From: an uncultured beta proteobacterium
GTDB lineage: Bacteria; Pseudomonadota; Gammaproteobacteria; Burkholderiales; Burkholderiaceae_C
Assembly: GCA_903832285.1 (NCBI GenBank)
Contig: CAILAY010000111.1
Location: 1 to 32,746 of the forward strand
Direction: 5' to 3'
Length of the DNA stretch: 32,746 nt
The notes beneath the pieces are model-generated. The model was not told the DNA's origin, ran no database searches, and saw only the letters and a list, made by a program, of their open reading frames with translations. The translations under genes and the position numbers were made by a program. Position 1 is the first letter of the stretch. Every line of letters begins with the position of its first letter. Below, one piece after another: positions 1-8,642 of this stretch.

Positions 1-249
1 CACGAGAAAGGGTTTTTTTATCCGGGCCAATTTTGGTCGCTTGCTTCTGACCTGTGCACGTATCTCGGGCTCAAACCGGATGACTACCAGTCGACGGAAT
101 TCTGTGATGCTATTGACAGAGTCCGTGCACTTGAACCTATCGAAAGAATGGCATTGGCCGATGCTCTTGAGCAGGCCAGCCATCCGGGCTATAGGGCCGA
201 GGAATTTCTACCTGAGTTCTTTTCGTCTCTGGGCATAGAACTGGTCTGA
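1..249 (+). CDS. C-terminal part of an unknown protein (cut by window edge)
   Basis: Frame 1 is open from the first base to a TGA at 247-249, giving 82 residues with no start codon needed, so this is the tail of a gene that begins outside the window. The peptide is acidic and helix-prone (for example DDYQSTEFCDAIDRVRALE, then IERMALADALEQA) and ends in SLGIELV. I do not recognise a family. A terminator-like hairpin follows 88 bp after the stop, which supports a real rightward gene. It lies inside the putative integrated element, so it may be cargo. A chance open frame cannot be excluded, because 82 codons is short. Confidence 0.5.
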   Translation, partial: HEKGFFYPGQFWSLASDLCTYLGLKPDDYQSTEFCDAIDRVRALEPIERMALADALEQASHPGYRAEEFLPEFFSSLGIELV

Positions 250-336
250 TATTTCTGACGAACGGGGTTTTCTTGCCAGAATAGTGCCCTCTGCCGGGCA
301 AAATCTTTGGCTCGTGCTCCATTACGGCCTATGACG

Positions 337-372
337 TACGCCTCGTCCGTATCGGAAGAGGCGTAACTTTTT
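337..372 (+). terminator. Rho-independent terminator-like hairpin
   Basis: TACGCCTC at 337-344 pairs with GAGGCGTA at 358-365, and inside it TCCG pairs with CGGA around a TAT loop. A run of five T follows at 368-372. The orientation fits termination of the rightward partial gene ending at 249. No matching T-run is seen on the other strand, so it is less suited to ending the recombinase gene, whose stop lies at 547-549. The rest of the 250-546 stretch shows no gene I can support. Confidence 0.6.
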
Positions 373-546
373 GGCATTGGTCCGAGTTGACCGACCTCAA
401 ACCTTCGCGGCGTAGGCAGTCGGTCCGATTTCGCCAAGTCGCTCGCTGGTTGCAAACTCACCTGGCGGCGGAAGTGCATGTGACTTCCTCGCCCGAACGG
501 ACCATCGGTTCTGGTGTCGGTACCCCAGCATTCCTGGCGCGGCAAT

Positions 547-1830
547 TTAGCGGGAGACGTTTCGGCGTGTCGGGGCCACCATCGCTCGTGCGGCCGCGAG
601 CGGAAATGCAACGACGTTGCTCTTCGGTGCCGCAGTCATAGGCTGGATGGGTGACGGGTCCGGGTTCGCTGGTGGCAACTCAGCGTGAAAATGTCGCAAC
701 ATGGACGCCTTCGGCACGGTCTTCGTGACCTTGACGTGTTTGAGGAACGGGTCATCTGCGAGCCTGTCATTCATCGCGGCTCTGGCTTCTTCGGTGGTGC
801 CAACCAGATATTTTTGTGCCTGAGACATAGTTTTATGTCCGCTGATTCTCATAAGGTTGACCACGTCGATACCGCGCTGTCCCCAACGCGACAATCCCTC
901 TCTGCGCATGTCATGTCGGCGCAGGTTGATGATTTCCAGCCTTGGCATGATGCGTTTCCAAGCCATTTCGAACGCGTCTCTGGTTATGGGAATCACCATT
1001 TGGTTGATGCGAGGCAGTCTGGAAAGCAACTCGATGGACTCGACGGACAGCGGGCACTCCCGGGCGCCGGTCTTTGACACTTCGATGTTCATCTGCGCGC
1101 GGTCCTCGTCGAACTGCGCCCATGTCAGCGAAAATAGTTCACCCATGCGCATGGTTGTGCTGATGAGCAACATGAACGTCAGCGCGTAGGCGGGACCGTA
1201 CTCTGTGAGAGCGGTGACGATGCGGTCTTCTTCATCATCGTTGAGCCGACGCTTGCGCCCTGGGCCGACTTCGGGGCGTTTGAGGCCGGAAAGTGGGTTC
1301 GACAGGAATTGCCACTCTTCGCCAAAAATGAAGTGCTTGTACACGGCCGACAGCGCCGCAAAATACAGGCGCATGGTGTTGTTCGCCAACTTCTTTCCTT
1401 TGGGGCCTTTGGCTGCGAGGGTGGAAAACAAGACCTTGAGGTTATTTGGCAGGACCTCCAAGAATGGGATGTCAGTTCCGGGTTGCTCCGCGAGGACTTT
1501 CAAGCGGGAAAGTTGCTGCTGTTCTGCGTTTTCCTTGTCGCTGGCAAGAATGCTGTCGCGGTATTTGAGGATGGCGGTGCGAAGCGTCAGGCCTTGGGCC
1601 TGGTGAAATCCGGCAAGGTCGCCGTCGAGTTGCTTTCCGCGCATGAGGTCGCGCCACTGCACGGCGGCGTCATGTGTAGCGAATGTCCTTGTTACCTGTT
1701 CGCCGTTGAGCAGCAGGCGAACTTGCGACTTTTTGCCACGCTTGCGCACGTTCTCCGTTGGGCGGGTGCTGGGTTTGCGCTTGGTCGTTTTTTCCGCGAT
1801 GGGGGTGTCTGATGAAACTGGGTTACTCAT
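547..1830 (-). CDS. Tyrosine recombinase / phage-type integrase
   Basis: This 427-residue protein has the catalytic set of the tyrosine recombinases in order: Arg228 (in TMRMGELFSLTW), Lys253 (SKTG), His306 and Arg309 (HDMR), His332 (ISGHK) and the nucleophile Tyr341 (QKYLVG). The first 30 or so residues are basic and the stretch to about residue 180 fits an arm-binding/core-binding region. All key residues are present, so it is probably active. It reads away from the tRNA-Lys gene and starts 196 bp from the tRNA 3' end, the usual arrangement for an island or prophage integrated at a tRNA. A hairpin sits directly before the ATG at 1830 and overlaps a weak Shine-Dalgarno sequence, so translation may be controlled. 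About 80 residues follow the tyrosine, longer than in minimal integrases. Confidence 0.93.
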   Translation of the reverse strand: MSNPVSSDTPIAEKTTKRKPSTRPTENVRKRGKKSQVRLLLNGEQVTRTFATHDAAVQWRDLMRGKQLDGDLAGFHQAQGLTLRTAILKYRDSILASDKENAEQQQLSRLKVLAEQPGTDIPFLEVLPNNLKVLFSTLAAKGPKGKKLANNTMRLYFAALSAVYKHFIFGEEWQFLSNPLSGLKRPEVGPGRKRRLNDDEEDRIVTALTEYGPAYALTFMLLISTTMRMGELFSLTWAQFDEDRAQMNIEVSKTGARECPLSVESIELLSRLPRINQMVIPITRDAFEMAWKRIMPRLEIINLRRHDMRREGLSRWGQRGIDVVNLMRISGHKTMSQAQKYLVGTTEEARAAMNDRLADDPFLKHVKVTKTVPKASMLRHFHAELPPANPDPSPIQPMTAAPKSNVVAFPLAAARAMVAPTRRNVSR

Positions 1831-1837
1831 AAAGTGC

Positions 1838-1853
1838 CTTCAAGTAGTTGAAG
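1838..1853 (-). repeat. Perfect inverted repeat before the integrase start
   Basis: CTTCAA-N4-TTGAAG lies 8 to 23 bases before the integrase ATG. In the mRNA it can fold into a 6-bp hairpin that covers part of the likely ribosome-binding sequence (GAAGG). It could instead be a protein-binding site. Confidence 0.5.
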
Positions 1854-1936
1854 TCACGTTTAGAGACCTTGTTTATTCCCTGGCCGTCGCAACGCCGCCT
1901 GTATAAACCAAAAGCCCTACATTCCTTGTCGTCCAG

Positions 1937-1954
1937 TTGGACAGACTTGGACAG
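1937..1954. repeat. Tandem TTGGACAG direct repeats near the att region
   Basis: TTGGACAG occurs at 1937-1944 and again at 1947-1954, exactly one helical turn (10 bp) apart, between the integrase gene and the tRNA 3' end. This position fits arm-type integrase sites or excisionase sites, but nothing in the sequence proves binding. Confidence 0.4.
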
Positions 1955-1973
1955 GATTGGGAAAATTGGGCAG

Positions 1974-2001
1974 CTTAGAAAGACCCGAAGGCCGTTCTAA
2001 G
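1974..2001. repeat. Inverted repeat just past the tRNA-Lys 3' end
   Basis: CTTAGAA at 1974-1980 pairs perfectly with TTCTAAG at 1995-2001 around a 14-base loop. It starts about 25 bp past the tRNA end. Read in the tRNA direction it is followed after 7 bases by AATTTT, so it could be a weak tRNA terminator, or part of the recombination site. No long T-run is present. Confidence 0.35.
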
Positions 2002-2025
2002 TGCTTGATTTACAAGGGTATGTGG

Positions 2026-2101
2026 TGGTGGGTCCTGACAGATTCGAACTGTCGACCTACGGATTAAGAGTCCGCTGCTCTACCAACTGAGCTAAGAACC
2101 C
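2026..2101 (-). tRNA. tRNA-Lys (anticodon CTT)
   Basis: The minus strand folds into a full cloverleaf. The acceptor GGGTTCT pairs with AGGACCC (one G-U), the D arm is GCTCAGTTGGTAGAGC, and the anticodon stem GCGGA/TCCGT holds the loop CTCTTAA with anticodon CTT. The T arm is GACAG-TTCGAAT-CTGTC. The terminal CCA is encoded at 2026-2028. The anticodon reads AAG, lysine. The 3' end abuts the integrase-bearing element and so is the likely attachment site. Confidence 0.97.
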
Positions 2102-2110
2102 ACAAGGCGA

Positions 2111-2116
2111 ATTATA
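2111..2116 (-). promoter_or_regulatory. -10 box for tRNA-Lys
   Basis: A perfect TATAAT on the minus strand ends 10 bp before the mature tRNA 5' end, which would place the transcription start about 3 nt upstream of it. No convincing -35 box is seen at 16-18 bp. A small inverted repeat (AGGTC-N4-GACCT, 2122-2135) occupies the spacer region. Confidence 0.5.
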
Positions 2117-2146
2117 TATCGAGGTCGATGGACCTAATTCGTTCGA

Positions 2147-2455
2147 CTACTTTTTCTTGGCCTGATTCGCCGCCCATTTGGTGGCGAATGGACCGAGCTC
2201 ATTCATGCGCTTCACAAGGTCGCTACCCTGCACAGTGAGCGTGTAGCCGTCGCTACCATGGGTCACCAGCACGGCCGCGCGCAATTCCTTCAGGCGCGTG
2301 TTCAGGGTGTTGGGCGTGATTCCGCCCACGCTGTCTTGCAGCAGTCTAAAAGTTTGCGGATGTCCGTCTTTCAACGCCCACAAGACTCGGATGGCGTAGC
2401 GAGATTCCAGCAGACCCAACAGTTGGTGAATGGCCGCGGTATCTTTTGAACTCAT
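2147..2455 (-). CDS. HxlR-family winged-helix transcriptional regulator
   Basis: The protein has 102 residues, the usual size for the HxlR family of small MarR-like winged-helix regulators. The core runs from about residue 10 to 95: a first helix with SRYAIRVLWALKDG, the recognition region GGITPNTLNTRLKELRAA, and the wing ending in GYTLTVQGSDLVKRM. The basic tail is typical of a DNA-binding protein. It contains no cysteine, so it cannot be a thiol redox switch like some family members. The start at 2455 has AGGAG 10 bases upstream (2466-2470). A TATATT -10-like box (2528-2533) and a palindrome (2550-2566) lie upstream. Target genes and ligand are unknown. Confidence 0.85.
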   Translation of the reverse strand: MSSKDTAAIHQLLGLLESRYAIRVLWALKDGHPQTFRLLQDSVGGITPNTLNTRLKELRAAVLVTHGSDGYTLTVQGSDLVKRMNELGPFATKWAANQAKKK

Positions 2456-2549
2456 GGGGGAGAAACTCCTGAATGCCTGGTTGGCGGGCCCGGTAGCCAG
2501 CGCAACCGCAGACCGATTTTTGTCTTGAATATAGCGTAGTTCTTCCGGT

Positions 2550-2566
2550 GCTACGACTTTTGTAGC
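2550..2566. promoter_or_regulatory. Palindrome, candidate operator for the HxlR-type regulator
   Basis: GCTAC-N7-GTAGC is a perfect inverted repeat where the -35 box of the regulator gene should lie (its TATATT box is at 2528-2533). A third half-site, CGTAG, is at 2535-2539. The position suggests self-repression. Its end touches the pyrD stop codon (2566-2568). Confidence 0.4.
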
Positions 2567-3675
2567 TAGCGGTTATCCCTGATGCACCTCGCGGCCTGTG
2601 GTACGAGTTTCGAACCCTGATAAATCAGGCCGGTGTAGATCTGCACCACATCGGCGCCGGCGCGAATCTTCTCCAGCGCGTCCCGCGCGCTCATGATGCC
2701 GCCCACGCCGATGATGGGAAAACCCGCTCCCAGCGAGGCGCGCAGTTGCCTGATCACGCGGTTGCTGGCTTCCCGCACCGGAGCGCCCGACAGACCTCCG
2801 GCTTGGTCCGCATGCGCAAGGCCTTGCACAGCCGCGCGCGACAATGTGGTGTTGGTCGCAACTACGCCCCAGAGCTGGTTGGGCTTGCCTGCAGCGTCCA
2901 GGCCGTGGCGTTTCAAGGTTGCGGCAATCATCTCGATCTGTGCATCGTCCAGATCCGGTGCGATCTTCACAAAGATCGGCACGCGCCTTGGCAGCAGGCC
3001 GCCACGGGTGTCGGTCGTGGCGTGCTGCTGCGCCAGCTGCTGGCGACGTTGCTCGATGGCATTCAACAGCGCGTCCAGGGCGGCATCACTTTGCAGAGCG
3101 CGAAGGTTTTTGGTGTTGGGACTGGAAATGTTGATGGTGATGTAATCTGCGTGCGGGTAGACGCCGTCCAAACCGGTGAGGTAGTCGTCGGTCGCGTTTT
3201 CTATTGGCGTGGCTGCGTTCTTGCCGATATTCAGGCCCAGCAGCATTGGCTGCACCGGATTCCTCTTGCGAAACCGGGCGGCCTGCACGTTGGCCAAAAA
3301 TGCGTCCAGGCCCTCGTTGTTGAATCCCAAGCGGTTGATCAGTGCCTGCGCTTGTGGCAGACGAAACAGGCGTGGCCTGGGATTGCCGGGTTGTGCTTTT
3401 GGGGTGACCGTTCCCACCTCCACGAAGCCAAACCCCATGGCGGCAAAGGCGTCGATGCAGCGGGCATTCTTGTCAAGACCGGCGGCCAGGCCGACCCGGT
3501 TTGGAAAATTCAGGCCGGCGACTTGCACCGGATCCTGCACACGCTCCTGGCAGAACGCCCATTCCAGCGGCGTACCCTGCGCGCGCCGCAAGACCGCGAG
3601 CGTGAGTTCGTGCGTGGTTTCAGGGTCGAGTCCGAACAGGAAGGGCCGGGCCAGGGAGTAGGGCAGCAAAGACAT
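2566..3675 (-). CDS. pyrD: Dihydroorotate dehydrogenase (quinone), class 2
   Basis: PyrD oxidises dihydroorotate to orotate in pyrimidine synthesis, with FMN, and passes electrons to quinone at the inner membrane. The 369-residue product shows the family blocks in order: [10 protein letters not shown] (about 64-72), [22 protein letters not shown] around 85-106, [10 protein letters not shown] (113-122), and NISSPNT (182-188) carrying the catalytic serine of class 2 enzymes. FMN-binding GVGGI and [10 protein letters not shown] follow near the C-terminus. The N-terminal stretch [19 protein letters not shown] fits the membrane-associating helices of class 2. I chose the ATG at 3675 because homologous sequence begins there; an in-frame ATG at 3699 is possible. 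The frame stays open further upstream only as the shadow of rpiA. Confidence 0.96.
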   Translation of the reverse strand: MSLLPYSLARPFLFGLDPETTHELTLAVLRRAQGTPLEWAFCQERVQDPVQVAGLNFPNRVGLAAGLDKNARCIDAFAAMGFGFVEVGTVTPKAQPGNPRPRLFRLPQAQALINRLGFNNEGLDAFLANVQAARFRKRNPVQPMLLGLNIGKNAATPIENATDDYLTGLDGVYPHADYITINISSPNTKNLRALQSDAALDALLNAIEQRRQQLAQQHATTDTRGGLLPRRVPIFVKIAPDLDDAQIEMIAATLKRHGLDAAGKPNQLWGVVATNTTLSRAAVQGLAHADQAGGLSGAPVREASNRVIRQLRASLGAGFPIIGVGGIMSARDALEKIRAGADVVQIYTGLIYQGSKLVPQAARCIRDNR

Positions 3676-3711
3676 TGGATAATTCCGCAACAACTCCATG
3701 GATTGTCCCAG

Positions 3712-4392
3712 ATGAAAAGCATCACGCAAGACGAACTCAAGACACTCGTAGGTCAGGCCGCCCTGCAGTATGTGGTACCCGGCGAAATCGTGGGCGTTGG
3801 GACAGGCTCCACCGTGAACAAGTTCATCGACGCGCTGGCCACGATCAGGCACCGCATCAAGGGCGCGGTATCGAGTTCCAACGCGTCGACGGCGCGACTG
3901 CAGGCGTTGGGAATTCCTGTGTTCGATGCGAACGAGGTGGGCGAGTTGGCGGTCTACATCGACGGCGCGGATGAGATCGATGGCCGAGGCTACATGATCA
4001 AGGGCGGTGGTGCGGCGCTCACGCGCGAAAAGATTGTGGCCGCACAATCGCGCCGTTTTGTCTGCATCGCAGACGAGTCAAAACTGGTTCAGATGCTGGG
4101 CGGATTTGCGTTGCCGGTAGAGGTGATTCCCATGGCGACACAGCGTTTGATACGCCAGTTTGCCGCGCTCGGTGGCGTGGCCCGCGTACGCCTGAAAGAC
4201 GGCGCACCGATGGTTACAGACAACGGTCAGCACCTGCTCGACGTGACGGCCCTGCGCATCAGCGAGCCGCTGGCATTCGAAGATCAGGTGAACCAGTGGC
4301 CGGGCGTAGTGACGGTGGGCGTGTTTGCCCATCAAAAAGCGCAGGTATGCCTGTTGGGTACGGCCGGCGGCGTCAAACTGATCGAATACTAG
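3712..4392 (+). CDS. rpiA: Ribose-5-phosphate isomerase A
   Basis: RpiA interconverts ribose 5-phosphate and ribulose 5-phosphate in the pentose phosphate pathway. The 226-residue protein has the phosphate loop GVGTGST (28-34), DGADEID (84-90) and [11 protein letters not shown] (97-107). By alignment to E. coli RpiA these supply the active-site Asp84, Asp87, Lys97 and the base Glu106. The length is close to the usual 219-230. The start ATG at 3712 is only 36 bp from the divergent pyrD start and has no clear Shine-Dalgarno sequence. The stop overlaps the stop of the convergent downstream gene in a shared CTAG. Confidence 0.96.
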   Translation: MKSITQDELKTLVGQAALQYVVPGEIVGVGTGSTVNKFIDALATIRHRIKGAVSSSNASTARLQALGIPVFDANEVGELAVYIDGADEIDGRGYMIKGGGAALTREKIVAAQSRRFVCIADESKLVQMLGGFALPVEVIPMATQRLIRQFAALGGVARVRLKDGAPMVTDNGQHLLDVTALRISEPLAFEDQVNQWPGVVTVGVFAHQKAQVCLLGTAGGVKLIEY

Positions 4393-5021
4393 AACTGGAT
4401 CCCGGCCGGGTTGCCGGGTATGCGGCCCAGCGGTTGAGGCGGCGTGGGCGCTGCGTCGCCAGCAGGCGGGGGTTGCACGGGTTGCGCCGGCGCCGGCGCC
4501 AACGAGGTTGGCGGGGCAGTGTGAAAACCGGCAGGGAGTTGTGAACTGGCTGGATAACCGGCCGCGTTCAGGTACTGATTCCAATCGATTTCGGAAAACC
4601 CACGCAGGTGTTGCCCGCCGACAGTCAGAAACGGCAGCGCCGTGCCACCGGTGATGCGTTGCAAGGCATCCACGTCCGCTGCAGTGGAGACTGTCATTTC
4701 GTTGAATGGAACGCCGCGATTGACGAGGAGCGCACGCGCCGCGATGCACGCCTCGCCGCAACTCGGCCCGGTGTACAGCGTCACCGGAAACGCACTCACT
4801 GCCTGGCGCAACAGGTAGGGCATCGGCGCAGTGTCAGAGTCCGACGCGGCGACATCGCCGGTGGCGGTTCGTTCTGGCGCAGCCGTGGCGGCGGGCGGCT
4901 TGTCTGAGTAGGTGACGCGGCCCAGAGCGTCGACGCTGCGAAAAATGGTCTGCCCCCAGACCGTAGTGGTGATCAGCAACAGCGCTGCAAGTACAGCGCA
5001 TGGGGTGCGGGCTAGCATCAT
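4389..5021 (-). CDS. Exported DUF4124 protein with glutaredoxin-like domain
   Basis: The 210-residue product begins with a signal peptide (hydrophobic 8-22, likely cut near VWG-QT). A DUF4124-type segment follows ([18 protein letters not shown], about 26-43), then a glutaredoxin-fold domain (about 78-155: VTLYTGPSC, the cis-Pro motif [10 protein letters not shown] with Pro130, and GF at 141-142), and a proline/alanine-rich tail. The thiol pair is Cys88 and Cys92, a CxxxC spacing instead of the classic CxxC. A periplasmic thiol role is likely, but the partner is unknown. I chose the ATG at 5021 because AAGGAGA lies just upstream (5026-5032); an in-frame ATG at 5054 would overlap prlC and lengthen the leader. 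It follows prlC by 29 bp and is probably co-transcribed with it. Confidence 0.85.
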   Translation of the reverse strand: MMLARTPCAVLAALLLITTTVWGQTIFRSVDALGRVTYSDKPPAATAAPERTATGDVAASDSDTAPMPYLLRQAVSAFPVTLYTGPSCGEACIAARALLVNRGVPFNEMTVSTAADVDALQRITGGTALPFLTVGGQHLRGFSEIDWNQYLNAAGYPASSQLPAGFHTAPPTSLAPAPAQPVQPPPAGDAAPTPPQPLGRIPGNPAGIQF

Positions 5022-5050
5022 GTGTTCTCCTTGTACCCCACTCAGGTGCA

Positions 5051-7096
5051 TCAAACCATACCCTGGTGGCGCAACAGTGCGTCCAGATTGGGCTCGCGGC
5101 CCCGAAACGCTTTGAATGACTCCATCGCTGGCCGACTGCCACCCGATTCGAGGATGGCTCGCCGATACCTGCGGCCGGTTTCCTGACTGGGCCGTCCATC
5201 GGCACCGCGGGTCTCTTCAAACGCGGCGTAGGCGTCGGCGCTCAATACCTCGGCCCACTTGTAGCTGTAGTAGCCGGCCGCATAGCCGCCGGCGAAGATG
5301 TGGCTGAAAGTGTGTGCGCTGCGGTTCCACGACGGAACCTCCAGCACCGAAACTTCGGCACGCACCTGATCGAGCAGGGCCATCAGATCCTGTTCCGGAT
5401 CGTGCTCCGTGTGCAGCAACATGTCGAACAGCGCGAATTCAACCTGACGCAGCGTCTGCAGTCCACTCTGGAAATTCTTCGCTGCCAGCATCTTGTCGAA
5501 CAGTGTGCGGGGCAAGGGTTCTGCGCTATCCACGTGGGCACTCAGGTGCTGGATCACATCGCACTCCCAGCAGAAGTTCTCCATGAACTGGCTGGGTAAT
5601 TCGACCGCGTCCCATTCGACGCCGCTGATGCCGGAGACGTCGCGCTCGTTCACCTGGGTCAACAGGTGTTGCAGGCCGTGACCACACTCGTGGAACAGGG
5701 TGATCACATCGCGGTGCGTGAGCAGCGCCGGCTTCCCGTCCACGCTCTCGGCAAAGTTGCACACCAGGTGCGCCACCGGCGTTTGCAGCGCGCCGCCGTC
5801 GGGTCGCAACCAGCGTGAGCGCACGTCATCCATCCAGGCGCCACCGCGCTTGCCGCTGCGCGCTGACGGGTCCAGGTAAAACTGTCCCACCAGAGTGCCC
5901 TGGCGTTCGATGCGGTAAAAACTCACACCCGGGTGCCATAGCGGAGCCACGTCAGCAATGATCGAGACCTCGAACAAGTCCTCCACGATTTTGAAGAGGC
6001 CGGCCAGCACCTTGGGGGCGGTGAAATACTGCTTGACCTCCTGCTCGCTGAACGCATAACGCGCCTCCTTGAGCTTCTCGCTGATGTAGGGCCAGTCCCA
6101 GGCTTGCGGTTCCGACATCTGCAAATGATTGCGCGCAAAGGCACGCAAATCGGCGACATCCTTTTGCGCATGGGGACGCGCCTTGAGCGCCAGATCGCGC
6201 AGGAATGCAATCACCTGCGCTGGTGAACTGGCCATCTTGGGAACCAGGGAAACCTCGCCATAGGTGGCGTAACCCAGCAGCAGCGCCTCTTCCCGGCGCA
6301 GCGCCAGGGTCTCGGTGATGATGGAGCTGTTGTCAAACTTTTGTGCATCAGTCGCTGCCTGGTCCGAGGCGCGCGTCACGTACGCGCGGTACATTCTTTC
6401 GCGCAGCGCACTGCTGTGGGCAAACTGCATCACCGGCAAATAGCAGGGCATCTTCAGCGTGAGTTTGTAGCCTTGTCTGGAGTCGGCCTGCGCCGCTGCG
6501 AGGGCGGTGTGCAAGATGTCCTCGGGCACTCCGCCCACCTCGTCGGTGCTGGCGTAATAGGCGAAGGCATCGGTGGCGTCGAGCGCGTTTTCGCTGAACT
6601 TTTGGGACAATTCGGCCTGGCGTTCCTGCAACTGGGCGAAGCGCTCCTTGGCAGCACCAGCGAGTTCCGCACCGCCCAGCATGAAGTTGCGCATGGCGTT
6701 GCGGTGCGCCTGGGTCTGTTCGGTGTTCAGACTGGTGGCGTCCATCGCCTTGTACTTGGCATACAGGCGTTCGTCGGCGCCCAGTCGGGTGAAGAATTCC
6801 GTCACCTTGGGCAGTGCCTCGTTGTACGCGGCGCGCAGCTGCGGAGTGTCGGCCACGGCGTTGAGGTGGCTCGCAGCGCCCCAGGCGCGCCCAAGCCTTT
6901 CGGTGGAGACGTCCAGCACCTGTGCCATGGCGCTCCACTGCGCAGGAAAATCCGCGTAAGTGACCTGCGTCAGTGCTCCGTCCGCCTGCATCAGCAGCGC
7001 ATCCATCGCCGGCACCACATGGTCGGGCGCAATCCGGTCAAAGAGAGGCAAGTCGGAAAAATCGAGCAGCGGATTGTTCATGGGGTCAGGTTTCAT
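5051..7096 (-). CDS. prlC: Oligopeptidase A (M3 family zinc metallopeptidase)
   Basis: PrlC/OpdA is a cytoplasmic zinc peptidase that degrades short peptides, including cleaved signal peptides. The 681 residues match the family length (E. coli 680). The zinc site is His469-Glu-Cys-Gly-His473, and Glu499 in [14 protein letters not shown] is the third ligand. The downstream blocks [27 protein letters not shown] and the AxFEE region are typical of M3A. The start ATG at 7096 overlaps the folD stop in an ATGA, which suggests translational coupling; an ATG five codons further in is an alternative. No strong Shine-Dalgarno sequence is seen. Confidence 0.96.
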   Translation of the reverse strand: MKPDPMNNPLLDFSDLPLFDRIAPDHVVPAMDALLMQADGALTQVTYADFPAQWSAMAQVLDVSTERLGRAWGAASHLNAVADTPQLRAAYNEALPKVTEFFTRLGADERLYAKYKAMDATSLNTEQTQAHRNAMRNFMLGGAELAGAAKERFAQLQERQAELSQKFSENALDATDAFAYYASTDEVGGVPEDILHTALAAAQADSRQGYKLTLKMPCYLPVMQFAHSSALRERMYRAYVTRASDQAATDAQKFDNSSIITETLALRREEALLLGYATYGEVSLVPKMASSPAQVIAFLRDLALKARPHAQKDVADLRAFARNHLQMSEPQAWDWPYISEKLKEARYAFSEQEVKQYFTAPKVLAGLFKIVEDLFEVSIIADVAPLWHPGVSFYRIERQGTLVGQFYLDPSARSGKRGGAWMDDVRSRWLRPDGGALQTPVAHLVCNFAESVDGKPALLTHRDVITLFHECGHGLQHLLTQVNERDVSGISGVEWDAVELPSQFMENFCWECDVIQHLSAHVDSAEPLPRTLFDKMLAAKNFQSGLQTLRQVEFALFDMLLHTEHDPEQDLMALLDQVRAEVSVLEVPSWNRSAHTFSHIFAGGYAAGYYSYKWAEVLSADAYAAFEETRGADGRPSQETGRRYRRAILESGGSRPAMESFKAFRGREPNLDALLRHQGMV

Positions 7097-7944
7097 GATG
7101 CCACACGTTCGGCCGCTTCAAGGGTGTTGACCAGCAGCATGGTGATCGTCATGGGACCCACGCCACCGGGCACCGGCGTGATGTAGCCCGCCACCTCTTT
7201 CACGCCGGCAAAATCAACGTCGCCGCAGAGCTTGCCCTCGTCGTTGCGGTTCATGCCTACGTCGATTACAACCGCGCCGGGTTTGACCATGTCGGCCGTC
7301 AACATGTTGCGTTTGCCCACGGCGGCCACGATCACGTCTGCCTGCGCGGTGAGGGCTTTCAGGTCACGCGTGGCACTGTGGCAAATGGTGACGGTGGCGT
7401 TTTTTTGCAGCAACATCAGGGCCATCGGTTTGCCCACGATGTTGCTGCGACCGATCACCACGGCGTGCTTGCCGCGCAGGTCGTAGCCGATGGATTCCAG
7501 CATCTTCATGCAACCGTAGGGCGTGCATGGCAGGAAGCCCGGCATGCCGGTCATCAGCGCGCCCGCGCTGGCGACGTGAAAACCGTCCACGTCCTTCGCC
7601 GGCGAGATCGCCTCGATCACCTTTTGAGCGTCGATGTGGGCAGGCACGGGCAACTGCACCAGGATGCCGTGGATGCCAGCGTCAGCATTCAACGCTGCGA
7701 TGCGTTCAAGCAATGCGTTTTCGCACAAGTCGGCGGGATAGCGTTCCAGTACTGAGTGCAGGCCGGCATCCGCGCAGGCCTTGACCTTGTTGCGAACATA
7801 AACCTCGCTGGCCGGGTTCTCGCCCACCAGGATCACCGCCAGTCCGGGCGTGACGCCGCGCTCCTTGAGCGCTGCTGCGCGTTGCGCAACTCGCGTGCGA
7901 AGTTCGCGCGAGAGCGCGTTGCCATCGATAAGTTGAGCGGTCAT
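7093..7944 (-). CDS. folD: Bifunctional methylenetetrahydrofolate dehydrogenase / cyclohydrolase
   Basis: FolD converts 5,10-methylene-THF to 10-formyl-THF in two steps (NADP-dependent oxidation, then hydrolysis) for one-carbon metabolism. The 283 residues show [16 protein letters not shown] with Tyr49 and catalytic Lys53, the folate-site GILVQLPVP, the Rossmann segment [12 protein letters not shown], and the C-terminal signature [11 protein letters not shown]. The length is standard. The gene overlaps prlC by 4 bp. The start at 7944 has no obvious Shine-Dalgarno sequence. Between it and the next gene upstream (8016) are 71 bp without a recognisable site. Confidence 0.96.
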   Translation of the reverse strand: MTAQLIDGNALSRELRTRVAQRAAALKERGVTPGLAVILVGENPASEVYVRNKVKACADAGLHSVLERYPADLCENALLERIAALNADAGIHGILVQLPVPAHIDAQKVIEAISPAKDVDGFHVASAGALMTGMPGFLPCTPYGCMKMLESIGYDLRGKHAVVIGRSNIVGKPMALMLLQKNATVTICHSATRDLKALTAQADVIVAAVGKRNMLTADMVKPGAVVIDVGMNRNDEGKLCGDVDFAGVKEVAGYITPVPGGVGPMTITMLLVNTLEAAERVAS

Positions 7945-8015
7945 GTGTGTTGCAGTTCAACAAAAAAACACGCCAGTCCCCACGCCGCGGGCCACTGGAA
8001 AAGTGGCAATCGTGA

Positions 8016-8642
8016 TCAGGGTTTGGCGGCGCTCTGACCCAGGGCAATCTTCAGCAGATCGGCCACGGTGTTGGCGTTGAGCTTTTCCATGATATTGGCG
8101 CGGTGCGCCTCCACGGTCTTGATGCTGATGCCCAGATCGTCGGCAATCTGCTTGTTCAAGCGACCTGCGACGATGCGTTCCAGCACCTGCGCCTCGCGTG
8201 ATGTGAGCTTGGACAGCAAGGCGTCGCGGCTGGCCGCCTGGACATGGCCCGCAAAGGAATCGCGTGCCTGTTCCAGCATGCGCACCACCAGGCCTAGCAA
8301 CTCATCTTCCTTGAAGGGCTTCTGGATGAAGTCCACGGCGCCTTTCTTCATGGCGTCCACCGCCATGGGCACGTCGCCATGGCCCGTGATGAAGACGATG
8401 GGCAGTGGCGATTTGCGCTCCAGCAGCCGGTCCTGCAACTCCAGCCCGGTCATGCCGCCCATGCGGATGTCGGCGATCAGGCACGCCACTTCGCGCACAT
8501 CGAGTCGGCTCAGGAAGGCCTCGGCTGAATCGAAGCAGCGCACTCGGTAGTCTTTTCCTTCGAGCAGCCATTGCAGCGAGTCGCGCACGGCTTCGTCGTC
8601 GTCCACCACATAAACCGTGCCCTTTTTGGGTGTGAAAGTCAT
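8016..8642 (-). CDS. FixJ/TodT-type response regulator
   Basis: The 208-residue protein has a receiver domain (1-125) with the acidic pocket Asp14-Asp16, phospho-acceptor Asp58 (IADIRM), Thr86 and Lys108 (KPF), then a LuxR-type helix-turn-helix (about 145-205: LTSREAQVLERIVAG, then NKQIADDLGISIKTVEAHRA). This makes it a DNA-binding transcription regulator activated by phosphorylation. Its ATG overlaps the stop of the histidine kinase gene (ATGA at 8639-8642), so the two are translated together as cognate partners. The regulon is not visible in the sequence; the divergent aceEF-lpdA operon is one candidate by position. Confidence 0.93.
   Translation of the reverse strand: MTFTPKKGTVYVVDDDEAVRDSLQWLLEGKDYRVRCFDSAEAFLSRLDVREVACLIADIRMGGMTGLELQDRLLERKSPLPIVFITGHGDVPMAVDAMKKGAVDFIQKPFKEDELLGLVVRMLEQARDSFAGHVQAASRDALLSKLTSREAQVLERIVAGRLNKQIADDLGISIKTVEAHRANIMEKLNANTVADLLKIALGQSAAKP

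Noticed and set aside
189..611. 140-codon minus-strand frame overlapping the integrase 3' end
   Set aside because: It overlaps both the integrase C-terminus and the rightward partial gene, has no family features, and its codons are not like those of the neighbours.
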